From Gemmatimonadota bacterium (GTDB lineage: Bacteria > Gemmatimonadota > Gemmatimonadetes > Gemmatimonadales > GWC2-71-9): a stretch of DNA of 6,260 nucleotides. The notes beneath the pieces are model-generated. The model was not told where the DNA came from and made no database searches. It saw nothing but the letters and a program-made list of their open reading frames with translations. The stretch covers positions 3,790-10,049 of the forward strand of contig QHTX01000067.1 of assembly GCA_003220975.1 (NCBI GenBank), given 5' to 3'. Positions 1 to 5,764 of this stretch are shown piece by piece. The position numbers were made by a program, and so were the translations under genes. Positions within the stretch are counted from its first letter, which is position 1; each line of letters starts with the position of its first letter.

Positions 1-779
1 TCGCCCGCGCCGCGATACTCCAGTACGATGAAGCGGGGCTCCTGTTCCGTCCCCTGCGCCACGGCCAGCAGCGCCCCCATGCCTTCCTGCCGCATCGCGG
101 CGCGGTCGAGCGTGGTGAGGGTGAAGCCGTACGCGTCGGCGAGCTGCTTCGCGCGATCGGCGAGATAGCTCGGCGTGCAGACGTTGCCGGGCTGGATCTG
201 GAGGTAGCGCGCGAGCGCGTGACCGGCGGCCACGGCGTCCCCGATCCGCTGGCCCGCCCCGACATCCTTCGCTTCCTGCGGATCGCACACGATCGCGACG
301 CTCTCGACGTCGGGCTTCGGGTCCTCGGGGGCCGCCTTGAGCTCGGTGAACGCCCACGCGCCCTGCGCGGCGCCCTCCACCACCACCTGGCCCAGATCCT
401 TTCCCGCCACGCCGTTCCGCGCCTCGCGCGCCACGGCGAAGGCGAAGTGCTGCGCACCTGCACCCAGCGACCGCGCCCGCTTCGCCGCCACGGCGGCGGC
501 TCGCCGGATGGAGCTGCGGGTTACCTCGCCCGGCTTCCCCAGGCCGACGAGCAGCACGCGCTCCGCCTTGCCGCCGCCAGGGTAGAGCAGCGCGCTCTCG
601 TCCCGCTTGCCCTTGAAGTCACCGCTCGTGATGGCCCGTCCCACCACACCGCCCACCGCGCGGTCCAGCTCGACGAGCGATGGGGGAACCGTGCCGCCCT
701 GCGGGAGCGCCAGGGCGAGGAGCGGGGTGGTGACCTGCGCGAGGGGGGTGGAGACGACCGTACCGTTCACCTTAGACAT
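1..779 (-). CDS. pepA: Leucyl aminopeptidase (PepA, M17 family), N-terminal part, cut by window edge
   Basis: Cytosolic M17 metallo-aminopeptidases remove N-terminal residues such as leucine from peptides. I translated the complement from the ATG at 779-777; it stays open to the window edge, giving about 259 residues. The start reads M-S-K-V-N-G. A core RVLLVGLGKPGE lies near residues 74-85, typical of the N-terminal macro-like domain. QPGNVCTPSYLA lies near 196-207 and GMGALLAVAQG near 233-243; both are typical of the linker and the beginning of the M17 catalytic domain. The metal-binding Lys/Asp/Glu residues and the catalytic Arg would lie beyond the left edge, so activity cannot be judged. 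The start overlaps the icd stop by 8 bases (ATGTCTAA shared) and has no clear Shine-Dalgarno, which suggests translational coupling to icd. Family assignment is firm; exact substrate range is unknown. Confidence 0.93.
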   Translation of the reverse strand, partial: MSKVNGTVVSTPLAQVTTPLLALALPQGGTVPPSLVELDRAVGGVVGRAITSGDFKGKRDESALLYPGGGKAERVLLVGLGKPGEVTRSSIRRAAAVAAKRARSLGAGAQHFAFAVAREARNGVAGKDLGQVVVEGAAQGAWAFTELKAAPEDPKPDVESVAIVCDPQEAKDVGAGQRIGDAVAAGHALARYLQIQPGNVCTPSYLADRAKQLADAYGFTLTTLDRAAMRQEGMGALLAVAQGTEQEPRFIVLEYRGAG

Positions 780-1974
780 GCTCGATTATGCACTCGGCGA
801 AGGAGGAGGTCGAGACCTCGGTGGCGTCGGGCATCAGGCGGGCCAGGTCGTAAGTGACGCGTCGCGACCGGAGCGCGCCCTCGAGCCCGCGCACGATCGC
901 TGCCGAGACGTCCGTCCACCCCAGCTCCTCGAACATCATCGCCCCCGACAGGATCACACTCCCGGGATTCACCTTGTCGAGCCCGGCGTACTTGGGCGCC
1001 GTGCCGTGGGTCGCCTCGTATACGGCGTAGCCGTCGCCCACGTTCCCCCCCGGCGCGAGGCCAAGCCCGCCGACCTGTGCCGCGGCGGCGTCGGAGAGCA
1101 AGTCGCCGTTCAGGTTCGGCGCCGCGATCACGGAGTACTCGTCCGGCCGGAGCACGAGCTGCGCGAACATCGCGTCGGTGATGCGATCCTTGATCACCAC
1201 CCGTCCCCCGTCCCCCGTCCCGCTTCCCACCTCGCTCTCCGGAACGGTCTTGTCTCCGAAGCGCTCCTTGGCGATCTCGTATCCCCACTCCCGGAATCCG
1301 CCTTCGGTGAACTTCATGATGTTGCCCTTGTGCACCAGCGTCACCGAGCGGCGCCCGGCGCTCAGCGCGTACGCGATGGCCTTGGCGACGAGGCGCTGGC
1401 TCCCGAACTTGGACATCGGCTTGATGCCGATCGCGCTCCCGGGCCGGATCTTCGCGCCGAAGCGCTCCGTGAGAAACGCGATCAGCGCGTCGGCTTCGGG
1501 TGTGCTGGCGCGGTACTCGACGCCCGAGTAGACATCCTCGATGTTCTCGCGGAAAATCACGACGTCGAGCTTCTGCGGCTCGCGCATCGGACTGGGCACA
1601 CCGGGGAAGTAGCGCACCGGGCGCACGCAGGCGTACAGGTCGAGCAGCTGGCGCAGGGTGACGTTGAGGGATCGGATGCCGCCGCCCACCGGCGTGGTGA
1701 GGGGGCCTTTGATGGCCACACGGTGCTGGCGGATGGTCTCGAGGGTCGCGTCGGGAAGCCAGCTGCCCGTCTCCTTGAACGCCTTCTCCCCGGCCAGGAT
1801 CTCGAGCCATTCGACCCGGCGCTTGCCGCGCGCCGTCTTCTCGACCGCCGCGTCGAACACCCGCCGCGCGGCGCGCCAGATGTCCGGCCCGGTGCCGTCG
1901 CCCTCGATGAAGGGGATGACGGGCCGGTCGGACACGATCCAGCGCCCGTCCTCGAACCTGATGCGCTCACCCAT
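772..1974 (-). CDS. icd: NADP-dependent isocitrate dehydrogenase
   Basis: TCA-cycle enzyme that oxidatively decarboxylates isocitrate to 2-oxoglutarate and yields NADPH. The protein has 400 residues, against 416 in E. coli. IEGDGTGPDIW is near residues 23-33. Substrate-binding residues are S102, N104 and R108 in GGGIRSLNVTLRQ, then R118, R142 and Y149 (RENIEDVYSG) and K216 (LVHKGNIMKFTEG). The metal-binding aspartates are D267, D291 and D295 (NLNGDLLSD). K328-Y329 in HGTAPKYAG, plus the Y and R of VTYDLAR near the C-terminus, match the E. coli residues that select NADP over NAD. S102 corresponds to the serine phosphorylated by AceK in enterics; no aceK is visible here. The start is supported by GAGGAG at 1985-1990, 10 bases upstream. 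It is the first gene of a probable icd-pepA unit and diverges from the envelope genes at 2086. No residue expected to be essential is missing. Confidence 0.97.
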   Translation of the reverse strand: MGERIRFEDGRWIVSDRPVIPFIEGDGTGPDIWRAARRVFDAAVEKTARGKRRVEWLEILAGEKAFKETGSWLPDATLETIRQHRVAIKGPLTTPVGGGIRSLNVTLRQLLDLYACVRPVRYFPGVPSPMREPQKLDVVIFRENIEDVYSGVEYRASTPEADALIAFLTERFGAKIRPGSAIGIKPMSKFGSQRLVAKAIAYALSAGRRSVTLVHKGNIMKFTEGGFREWGYEIAKERFGDKTVPESEVGSGTGDGGRVVIKDRITDAMFAQLVLRPDEYSVIAAPNLNGDLLSDAAAAQVGGLGLAPGGNVGDGYAVYEATHGTAPKYAGLDKVNPGSVILSGAMMFEELGWTDVSAAIVRGLEGALRSRRVTYDLARLMPDATEVSTSSFAECIIEHV

Positions 1975-2050
1975 GTTGCTGGCGCTCCTCGGGGAATTTC
2001 CGGCGCGGCCGGAGGGTCTAATCGGTGCAGTCTACACGGCCCGGGCGGGG

Positions 2051-2080
2051 TTGCGCCAGCCGAAACAACGCACCTAGAAT
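2051..2080 (+). promoter_or_regulatory. Candidate sigma70-type promoter for the envelope gene run
   Basis: A -10-like TAGAAT (2075-2080, five of six consensus bases) is preceded after 18 bases by TTGCGC (2051-2056), which keeps only the TTG of a -35 box. It lies in the 111-base gap between icd and the divergent small gene. The predicted transcript start falls at about 2086-2088, essentially on the ATG at 2086, and no Shine-Dalgarno precedes that ATG. A leaderless transcript would fit. The call rests on motif matching alone. Confidence 0.4.
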
Positions 2081-2085
2081 TGAAC

Positions 2086-2427
2086 ATGCGACGCGCCGCT
2101 ACTCTCGTCCTGTTGCTGCTCGCCGCCGCCTGTTGGCTCGCGGCGGGGCCCGGGGGCCAGACCATCCAGGCGCTGCTCGTCTGTCGCCATCACACGGCCC
2201 ATCAGTCGCACGCGGGTCACCACCACGCCCCGGCCGACGCGCCGTGCTTTTGCGATCAGATGACGGGTGGCCTCGACCTCGCTGTTTCGCCGGCGGTCCC
2301 GGCGCCGCTCGACGTCGAGCCCGTGATCGCCACGCCCCTCGCGGCGTCGTCGTACGCGTCGCTCTTCCCTCTTCCTGCTTCCCCCGCCTTTCCCCCGGCC
2401 TCACCTCCTCCGAACGGGCTCGTCTGA
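2086..2427 (+). CDS. Small secreted His/Cys-rich protein, function unknown
   Basis: A 113-residue protein that I do not recognise. Residues 2-20 form a basic start followed by a leucine/alanine-rich hydrophobic stretch, as in a signal peptide or single anchor. C16 in LAAAC could be a weak lipobox. Next comes a metal-ligand-rich patch: C33, then H35, H36, H39, H42, H45, H46 and H47, then C54-F-C56-D-Q-M59. The rest (about 66-113) is rich in Pro, Ala and Ser, with no clear domain. The frame is open far upstream, but the signal-like start fixes ATG 2086. There is no Shine-Dalgarno, and a -10-like box ends 5 bases before the ATG. It heads a run of porin and membrane genes and ends 36 bases before the porin. 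The clustered His and Cys suggest periplasmic binding of a transition metal such as copper, zinc or nickel; that is inference. The chance that it is a spurious frame is modest. Confidence 0.68.
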   Translation: MRRAATLVLLLLAAACWLAAGPGGQTIQALLVCRHHTAHQSHAGHHHAPADAPCFCDQMTGGLDLAVSPAVPAPLDVEPVIATPLAASSYASLFPLPASPAFPPASPPPNGLV

Positions 2428-2463
2428 GCTGACCCGTTAAGCACTCACAACTCGGAGGAAGGC

Positions 2464-3516
2464 ATGCGCAGTGCGCTCGTGGGCGCTCTGCTCTGCGGGG
2501 TCGCCATCGCGGCTGCAGCGCAGGAGCGCGAGGTGACATTCGAAGAACCGCAGCCGGTCACCGTGACCGGGTTCGCGGTGGGCGATGCGAGCTACGATCG
2601 GGTGGCCCGCTCCAACACGTTCACCGCCGGGAAGATCGGGGTGAGCCTCTTCAAGCCCGTCGGGGAGGCCTACTTGTTCGCGCAGTTGACCACTGCGCTG
2701 GAGGACGGAGAGTCGTCCACGGAGATTGACAACCTCCTCGTGAGCTGGACTCCCCAGCGCGCGAACCGCTGGACGTTGGCGTTCGGGCGGTTTGATGCGC
2801 CCATCGGCTTCGAGCGGGACGACGAGCCCCTGAATCTCATCACCACCAATTCGTTCAACTTCACCTACGCGCGGCCCAGCAAGCTGACCGGCGTGCAGGT
2901 GCACTACACCGCCTCGTCGCGGCTCGACATCTGGGCCGTGGCGGCCAACGGGTGGGACGTCGCGGCGGACAACAACCAGGGCAAGACGGCGCTCGGACGG
3001 GCCCAGCTGATCCCGATCCCCTGGGTCACCGTGGGCGTCACGGGGGTGTACGGACCCGAGCGAGACTCGACCGACGCGCATCAGCGCTCGCTCCTGTCCG
3101 GCGATATCACCGTGGACCGCGGGCCGCTGATTATCGGCGCCGAACTCAACTTCGGGCGGGAACAGAATGGCGGCGCCAATCCAACGTGGCGCGGGGGCGC
3201 CGCGACGGTGTTCCTGCGCGTGGCGCGCGGCTGGGGCCTCACGGCGCGATACGATCAGCTGGAGGACTCGGACGGCCTCCTCACCGGAACGCCCCAGATC
3301 CTGCGCTCCGTGACCGTCGGGCCGATGTGGTATTTCTCGAGCGCCCGCGAAGGGATCTTCAGCAACATCGAGCACACGCGTTTCCACCTCCCACAGATCG
3401 CGCTCCGCGGTGCGATCCGGGCCGATTGGTCCACCCAGCCGTTCTTCACCGACGCGACCGGTGGGCTGCAGGGCTCGGACACGAGAGCCGTCCTCGAGCT
3501 CGTGTACATCTTCTAG
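2464..3516 (+). CDS. Outer-membrane beta-barrel porin, OmpL/BBP2-like
   Basis: A 350-residue protein predicted to lie in the outer membrane as a diffusion channel. The signal peptide is MRSALVGALLCGVAIAAAA, with likely cleavage before Q20. The rest alternates polar and hydrophobic residues in short strands, and the chain ends in Phe350 after LVYI, the usual outer-membrane barrel ending. LAFGRFDAPIGFE (105-117), followed by a NSFNFTYARPSKLTGVQVHY-type segment, resembles the G-[KR]-F-x-x-P-x-G-[FY]-E region and later T-G-V strand of putative beta-barrel porin-2 (OmpL-like) proteins. A strong GGAGG (2454-2458) sits 5 bases before the ATG. The next gene follows after 15 bases, so they are likely co-transcribed. 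Substrate cannot be read from the sequence. Placement next to a His/Cys-rich secreted protein allows a metal-related role, but a general porin is equally possible. Confidence 0.85.
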   Translation: MRSALVGALLCGVAIAAAAQEREVTFEEPQPVTVTGFAVGDASYDRVARSNTFTAGKIGVSLFKPVGEAYLFAQLTTALEDGESSTEIDNLLVSWTPQRANRWTLAFGRFDAPIGFERDDEPLNLITTNSFNFTYARPSKLTGVQVHYTASSRLDIWAVAANGWDVAADNNQGKTALGRAQLIPIPWVTVGVTGVYGPERDSTDAHQRSLLSGDITVDRGPLIIGAELNFGREQNGGANPTWRGGAATVFLRVARGWGLTARYDQLEDSDGLLTGTPQILRSVTVGPMWYFSSAREGIFSNIEHTRFHLPQIALRGAIRADWSTQPFFTDATGGLQGSDTRAVLELVYIF

Positions 3517-3531
3517 GGGGGGAGGCATCCC

Positions 3532-4077
3532 ATGCTGTACGACCTACGTCGTGCCGCCCTGCCGATCAAATGGCTCGTCACCTGCCTGCTCGCGACGCTC
3601 GGCCTGTCCTACCTGTTCGGCGCCCTGATGGTCTCGCTGTACGCGGGCTTCACACCGCAGCGGGTGGCGGCAACCTACGCCGGGCCCGAGATGTCCATGC
3701 GAATGCCGCCCGAGACGACCATGGTCGTCGAGCATCCGATCACCAGGGCCGACTTCGCGCAGCCCGAGGTCCACGCGGTCGACACCAGCCTGCTCATCCA
3801 GGACACGCACGTGCACGTCCCGATGTACGGGATCATCGCGGCGGCGCTGTCGGTGGTGGTCGTGGGGCTCCCACTGCGGCGTGGCTGGGCGCTCGGCCTC
3901 ATTACCCTGCTGTTTGCGGCGCCCTGGCTCGACTTTGCCGGCATGTGGCTCACCAAGTTCGCCTCGGCGCGCTTTGCGATCCTCACACTGATCGGTGGCT
4001 GGGCGATGGCCGCGGGCTACGTCGTCGTCGCCGTGCTGGCCGTCCGCCACATGTGGCTTTCACCGGAGAGGAATTGA
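3532..4077 (+). CDS. Four-helix inner-membrane protein with H-x-H motif, function unknown
   Basis: A 181-residue integral membrane protein. Predicted helices lie near 12-38, 96-115, 119-141 and 147-172. Between helices 1 and 2 is a loop of about 55 residues containing H68, H81 and a Met-rich bit (M54, M56, M58, M64), probably on the periplasmic side. THVHVPMYG (92-100) puts H93 and H95 at the mouth of helix 2, and helix 3 carries APWLDFAGMWLTKF. Paired His at a membrane edge can bind heme or a metal; here that is inference. The pattern (single helix, loop, HxH, three helices) resembles uncharacterised membrane proteins found near respiratory genes, but I cannot name a family. GGAGG (3521-3525) lies 6 bases before the ATG. 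The gene ends 3 bases before the FMN-binding-like gene, so the two are very probably translated together. Confidence 0.85.
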   Translation: MLYDLRRAALPIKWLVTCLLATLGLSYLFGALMVSLYAGFTPQRVAATYAGPEMSMRMPPETTMVVEHPITRADFAQPEVHAVDTSLLIQDTHVHVPMYGIIAAALSVVVVGLPLRRGWALGLITLLFAAPWLDFAGMWLTKFASARFAILTLIGGWAMAAGYVVVAVLAVRHMWLSPERN

Positions 4078-4080
4078 GTC

Positions 4081-5139
4081 ATGAACCTACTGATGCGTGT
4101 GGCGGCGATCGCCATGATGCTGCACATCACTCCCGCTGTCGTGCTCGTGAAGCGCCCGGATGCGGTGGAGGCCCTGCTGCCAGGGGCGGACGCCTACACG
4201 GCACGCGACGTGCACCTGAGCGACGTGGACGCACACCGGCTGCACGTCGCCGTGGACTGGAGCCCCGAGGACGGCGTGCTCACGTTCTACAAGGGCAAGG
4301 CCGGGTCGGTGCTCGTCGGCGCGCTCGAGTTCGTGCGGGTCGATACCCCGCATGGCCCCATCGAGGTGGCGGTCGGTTTCACGCCGCAGGGCACGGTGCG
4401 CGGTGTCATCGTCACCAGGGCGACGGTCGAGATGAAGCCGTGGGTGCTCGAGGCCGTCGCCGCCGGCCTCACCAACCACTACCAGGGGCTGAAACCAGGC
4501 GACTCCCCCGGCGGCGCCGCGGCGATAGCGAGCCAGGCAGGCAATCTTGCCGAGTACATCGCCGGCGAGGTGGACAAGGGGGTGGCCCGCGCTCTTGCGG
4601 CGTACGGGGCGTTCTACAATCATGTGAGGGCGTGGCGGCGGCGTCGCGTTTTGCAACGGCGGCGCAACAGCTTTGGGTGGAGGCGCGTCTACATGAGCAT
4701 GAGACTCAAGCACTTCGGTTTGGGGATGGCGGTGCTCCTCACGACGGGGTGCCCGCAGGGTGAGCGCGTGCTCGGCAACGGAGGGTTCGGCATCGGGAGT
4801 AGCGGCACCCCGGCCAAGGATGCGCTCTCGTTCACGGTCCAGCCGAGCAATGCCATCGCTACCCAGATCATCACGCCCGCGATTCAGGTGACGGTGCTGG
4901 ACAGCCTCGGCAATACCGATCCGAATTTCACGGCCGCCGTGACCATCGCGATCCGGACAAATCCGGTCGGTGGTAACCTCTCCGGGACGACGAGCGTCAC
5001 GCCGGTCAACGGGATCGCCAGCTTCGGGGATCTGAGCATCGACAAGGCGGGGGCGGGTTACACGCTCCGGGCGAGCGTCAGCGCGTCACCGGGCGCGACT
5101 GCGGCCACGAGCAGCTCCTTCACCATCACTTCACAGTAG
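4081..5139 (+). CDS. FMN-binding-like periplasmic protein, open in frame into a downstream lipoprotein gene
   Basis: The open frame has 352 residues but looks like two proteins. Residues 1-23 form a signal peptide or anchor. Residues 24-183 resemble the FMN_bind domain of RnfG/NosR-type proteins: an ALLPGADAY start, VRGVIVTRATVEMKPWVLE near 106-124, a HYQGLKPGD segment, then a glycine/alanine turn (141-147) and a C-terminal helix to FYNHV. The flavinylation motif D-x-x-[ST]-G-A-[TS] is replaced by D-S-P-G-G-A-A, so the FMN-accepting Thr is absent. Residues 184-204 are Arg/Trp-rich and do not look like a folded domain. At M205 a second signal peptide with its own Shine-Dalgarno begins (see 4693-5139). 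The natural end of the first protein is probably near residue 182. A GAGAGG-type Shine-Dalgarno (4065-4071) overlaps the end of the previous gene. Domain assignment is moderate; no bound cofactor can be inferred. Confidence 0.65.
   Translation: MNLLMRVAAIAMMLHITPAVVLVKRPDAVEALLPGADAYTARDVHLSDVDAHRLHVAVDWSPEDGVLTFYKGKAGSVLVGALEFVRVDTPHGPIEVAVGFTPQGTVRGVIVTRATVEMKPWVLEAVAAGLTNHYQGLKPGDSPGGAAAIASQAGNLAEYIAGEVDKGVARALAAYGAFYNHVRAWRRRRVLQRRRNSFGWRRVYMSMRLKHFGLGMAVLLTTGCPQGERVLGNGGFGIGSSGTPAKDALSFTVQPSNAIATQIITPAIQVTVLDSLGNTDPNFTAAVTIAIRTNPVGGNLSGTTSVTPVNGIASFGDLSIDKAGAGYTLRASVSASPGATAATSSSFTITSQ
4676..4683 (+). promoter_or_regulatory. Internal Shine-Dalgarno deciding a separate start at 4693
   Basis: The bases GGTGGAGG include a full GGAGG at 4679-4683, 9 bases before the ATG at 4693. 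It lies inside a longer open frame. It is as strong as the Shine-Dalgarnos of the other genes in this run, which supports independent initiation of the lipoprotein. Confidence 0.7.
4693..5139 (+). CDS. Small lipoprotein with one Ig-like domain (internal start)
   Basis: From ATG 4693 the frame encodes 148 residues. MSMRLKHFGLGMAVLLTTGC is a basic-hydrophobic signal peptide; the Cys at residue 20 would be the lipidated residue, although Thr rather than Leu at -3 makes the lipobox imperfect. A short Gly/Ser linker follows. Residues about 44-146 form one bacterial Ig-like domain: LSFTVQPSNAIATQIITPA, then VTVLDSLGNTDPN, NPVGGNLSGT, NGIASFGDLSIDKAGAGYTL and a final SSSFTIT strand. Domains with this wording often occur as repeats in large surface proteins of Gemmatimonadota; here there is one. 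A second in-frame ATG is at 4699. Role is likely structural or adhesive at the envelope, and no enzymatic residues are evident. It is the last gene of the run and faces the zinc-ribbon gene tail to tail, 17 bases away. Confidence 0.72.
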   Translation: MSMRLKHFGLGMAVLLTTGCPQGERVLGNGGFGIGSSGTPAKDALSFTVQPSNAIATQIITPAIQVTVLDSLGNTDPNFTAAVTIAIRTNPVGGNLSGTTSVTPVNGIASFGDLSIDKAGAGYTLRASVSASPGATAATSSSFTITSQ

Positions 5140-5145
5140 CGCAAG

Positions 5146-5169
5146 CGCCGTCGGGCTCACCCGGCGGCG
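5146..5169. terminator. GC-rich hairpin between convergent genes, possible bidirectional terminator
   Basis: Arms 5146-5155 (CGCCGTCGGG) and 5160-5169 (CCCGGCGGCG) pair over 10 bp with one T-G wobble and a CTCA loop. The hairpin begins 7 bases after the lipoprotein stop. Its loop and right arm contain the stop codon (5157-5159) and last codons of the minus-strand zinc-ribbon gene. Neither side has a T-tract, so it is not a canonical intrinsic terminator. It could still halt or stabilise both convergent transcripts. Confidence 0.45.
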
Positions 5170-5516
5170 AGATACGCCTCGTTCCAGGCCACCTCGAAAT
5201 ACCCGTTACAGCGGTGGCACCGCAGGCTGCCGGGGTGTCCCTCGAGCTGCGCGCGGTCCCGGCAGTTGGGGCATACGCCGTAGCTCGGGCCCCACGTGGT
5301 GGGGAAGCGCGGCGCGTCCTTCGGGCTCGGCACGACAGTCCAGCGCAACGCTGGCGTCGGTGAGAGTTGGAGACTGCCGCGCGGCACGGGGACCGGTTTC
5401 CCCTTCACGTCGAGTACGGCATCGGCGGACGTGAGCTTGAGGATCCGGTACCAAGCGCCCTTACGCAGGGCACACTTGATGTTGGCTTTGAGGCGGGCCC
5501 ACTGGAATGTCGCCAT
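5157..5516 (-). CDS. Zinc-ribbon protein of unknown function (copy A)
   Basis: A 119-residue soluble protein with no signal peptide or membrane helix, so probably cytoplasmic. The N-terminal half has short beta-type segments (FQWARLK, RKGAWYRILKLTSADAVLDVKGKPVPVP), suggesting a small all-beta domain. The C-terminal third holds a four-cysteine zinc ribbon, C82-P-N-C85 and C100-H-R-C103, followed by NGYFEVAWNEAY. No catalytic signature is visible. Such ribbons often bind nucleic acid or a protein partner; that is inference only. The start at 5516 is backed by GAGGTG (5522-5527) 5 bases upstream. The gene lies 114 bases downstream of tRNA-Leu on the same strand and could share its promoter. It has a divergent relative at 5767-6207 with roughly half of the residues identical, including all four Cys and the VAWxExY tail. 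I do not recognise a named family. Confidence 0.82.
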   Translation of the reverse strand: MATFQWARLKANIKCALRKGAWYRILKLTSADAVLDVKGKPVPVPRGSLQLSPTPALRWTVVPSPKDAPRFPTTWGPSYGVCPNCRDRAQLEGHPGSLRCHRCNGYFEVAWNEAYLAAG

Positions 5517-5630
5517 GTCGGCACCTCGGGCGCTGGGAGCGGCCGAAAAGGATGGTGCCGGAAGGGTAATCCGTCAATCAGCGGGCGGCGGTGGCGGGCG
5601 TCACAGGACCGGTGTAACCCGGACGGAGCA

Positions 5631-5713
5631 TGCCCGAGGCGAGAGTCGAACTCGCACGCCGTTGCCGGCACCGGATTTTGAGTCCGGCGCGTCTGCCATT
5701 CCGCCACTCGGGC
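5631..5713 (-). tRNA. tRNA-Leu (anticodon CAA)
   Basis: Read on the complement, the 5' acceptor strand GCCCGAG (5713-5707) pairs fully with CTCGGGC (5638-5632), with discriminator A at 5631. The anticodon stem CCGGA/TCCGG encloses the loop CTCAAAA, giving anticodon CAA, which decodes UUG leucine codons. A long variable arm (GCCG-GCAA-CGGC) marks a class II tRNA, and the T arm is GCGAG-TTCGACT-CTCGC. The 3' CCA is not encoded (TGC follows the discriminator) and must be added after transcription. The 83-nt length and all arms are normal for tRNA-Leu. Confidence 0.96.
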
Positions 5714-5728
5714 GCCGTGTTGCCGCCG

Positions 5729-5735
5729 TAACTTA
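5729..5735. promoter_or_regulatory. Possible overlapping divergent -10 elements
   Basis: The 53-base gap between tRNA-Leu and the plus-strand zinc-ribbon gene holds one AT-rich spot. It reads TAACTT on the plus strand (5729-5734) and TAAGTT on the minus strand (5735-5730), both fitting TAnnnT. Spacing would put starts about 10 bases before the tRNA and about 26 bases before ATG 5767. No good -35 box is present on either strand, so the call is weak. Confidence 0.25.
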
Positions 5736-5764
5736 GCGCGTCGCCGGGGCGGGACTAGGGGCAC

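Noticed and set aside
1999..2013. TCCGG-CGCGG-CCGGA inverted repeat upstream of icd
   Set aside because: A 5-bp GC stem is expected by chance in this composition and does not overlap a promoter box I can defend.
607..2427. Open plus-strand frame of 606 codons
   Set aside because: Most of it is antisense to icd, which has complete conserved motifs. Its Arg/His/Pro-rich translation is typical of a GC-rich shadow frame. Only the last 113 codons, from ATG 2086, are kept as a gene.
2437..3528. Open minus-strand frame of 363 codons
   Set aside because: It is exactly antisense to the porin and has no domain pattern or Shine-Dalgarno that would rival it.
4649..4667. TTGC...GCAA inverted bases in the Arg-rich junction, considered as a terminator or recombination site
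   Set aside because: The stem is only about 4 bp, no T-tract follows and no core recombination-site motif is present.
2952..4763. Open plus-strand frame of 603 codons across the porin and following genes
   Set aside because: It runs out of frame with three genes that have signal peptides, good Shine-Dalgarnos and domain similarity. Its product is Arg/Pro-rich low complexity.
5631..5713. tRNA-Leu as an integration site for a mobile element
   Set aside because: No integrase, no repeated tRNA 3' end and no phage-type genes are visible. The flanking genes are related to each other, which fits duplication better.
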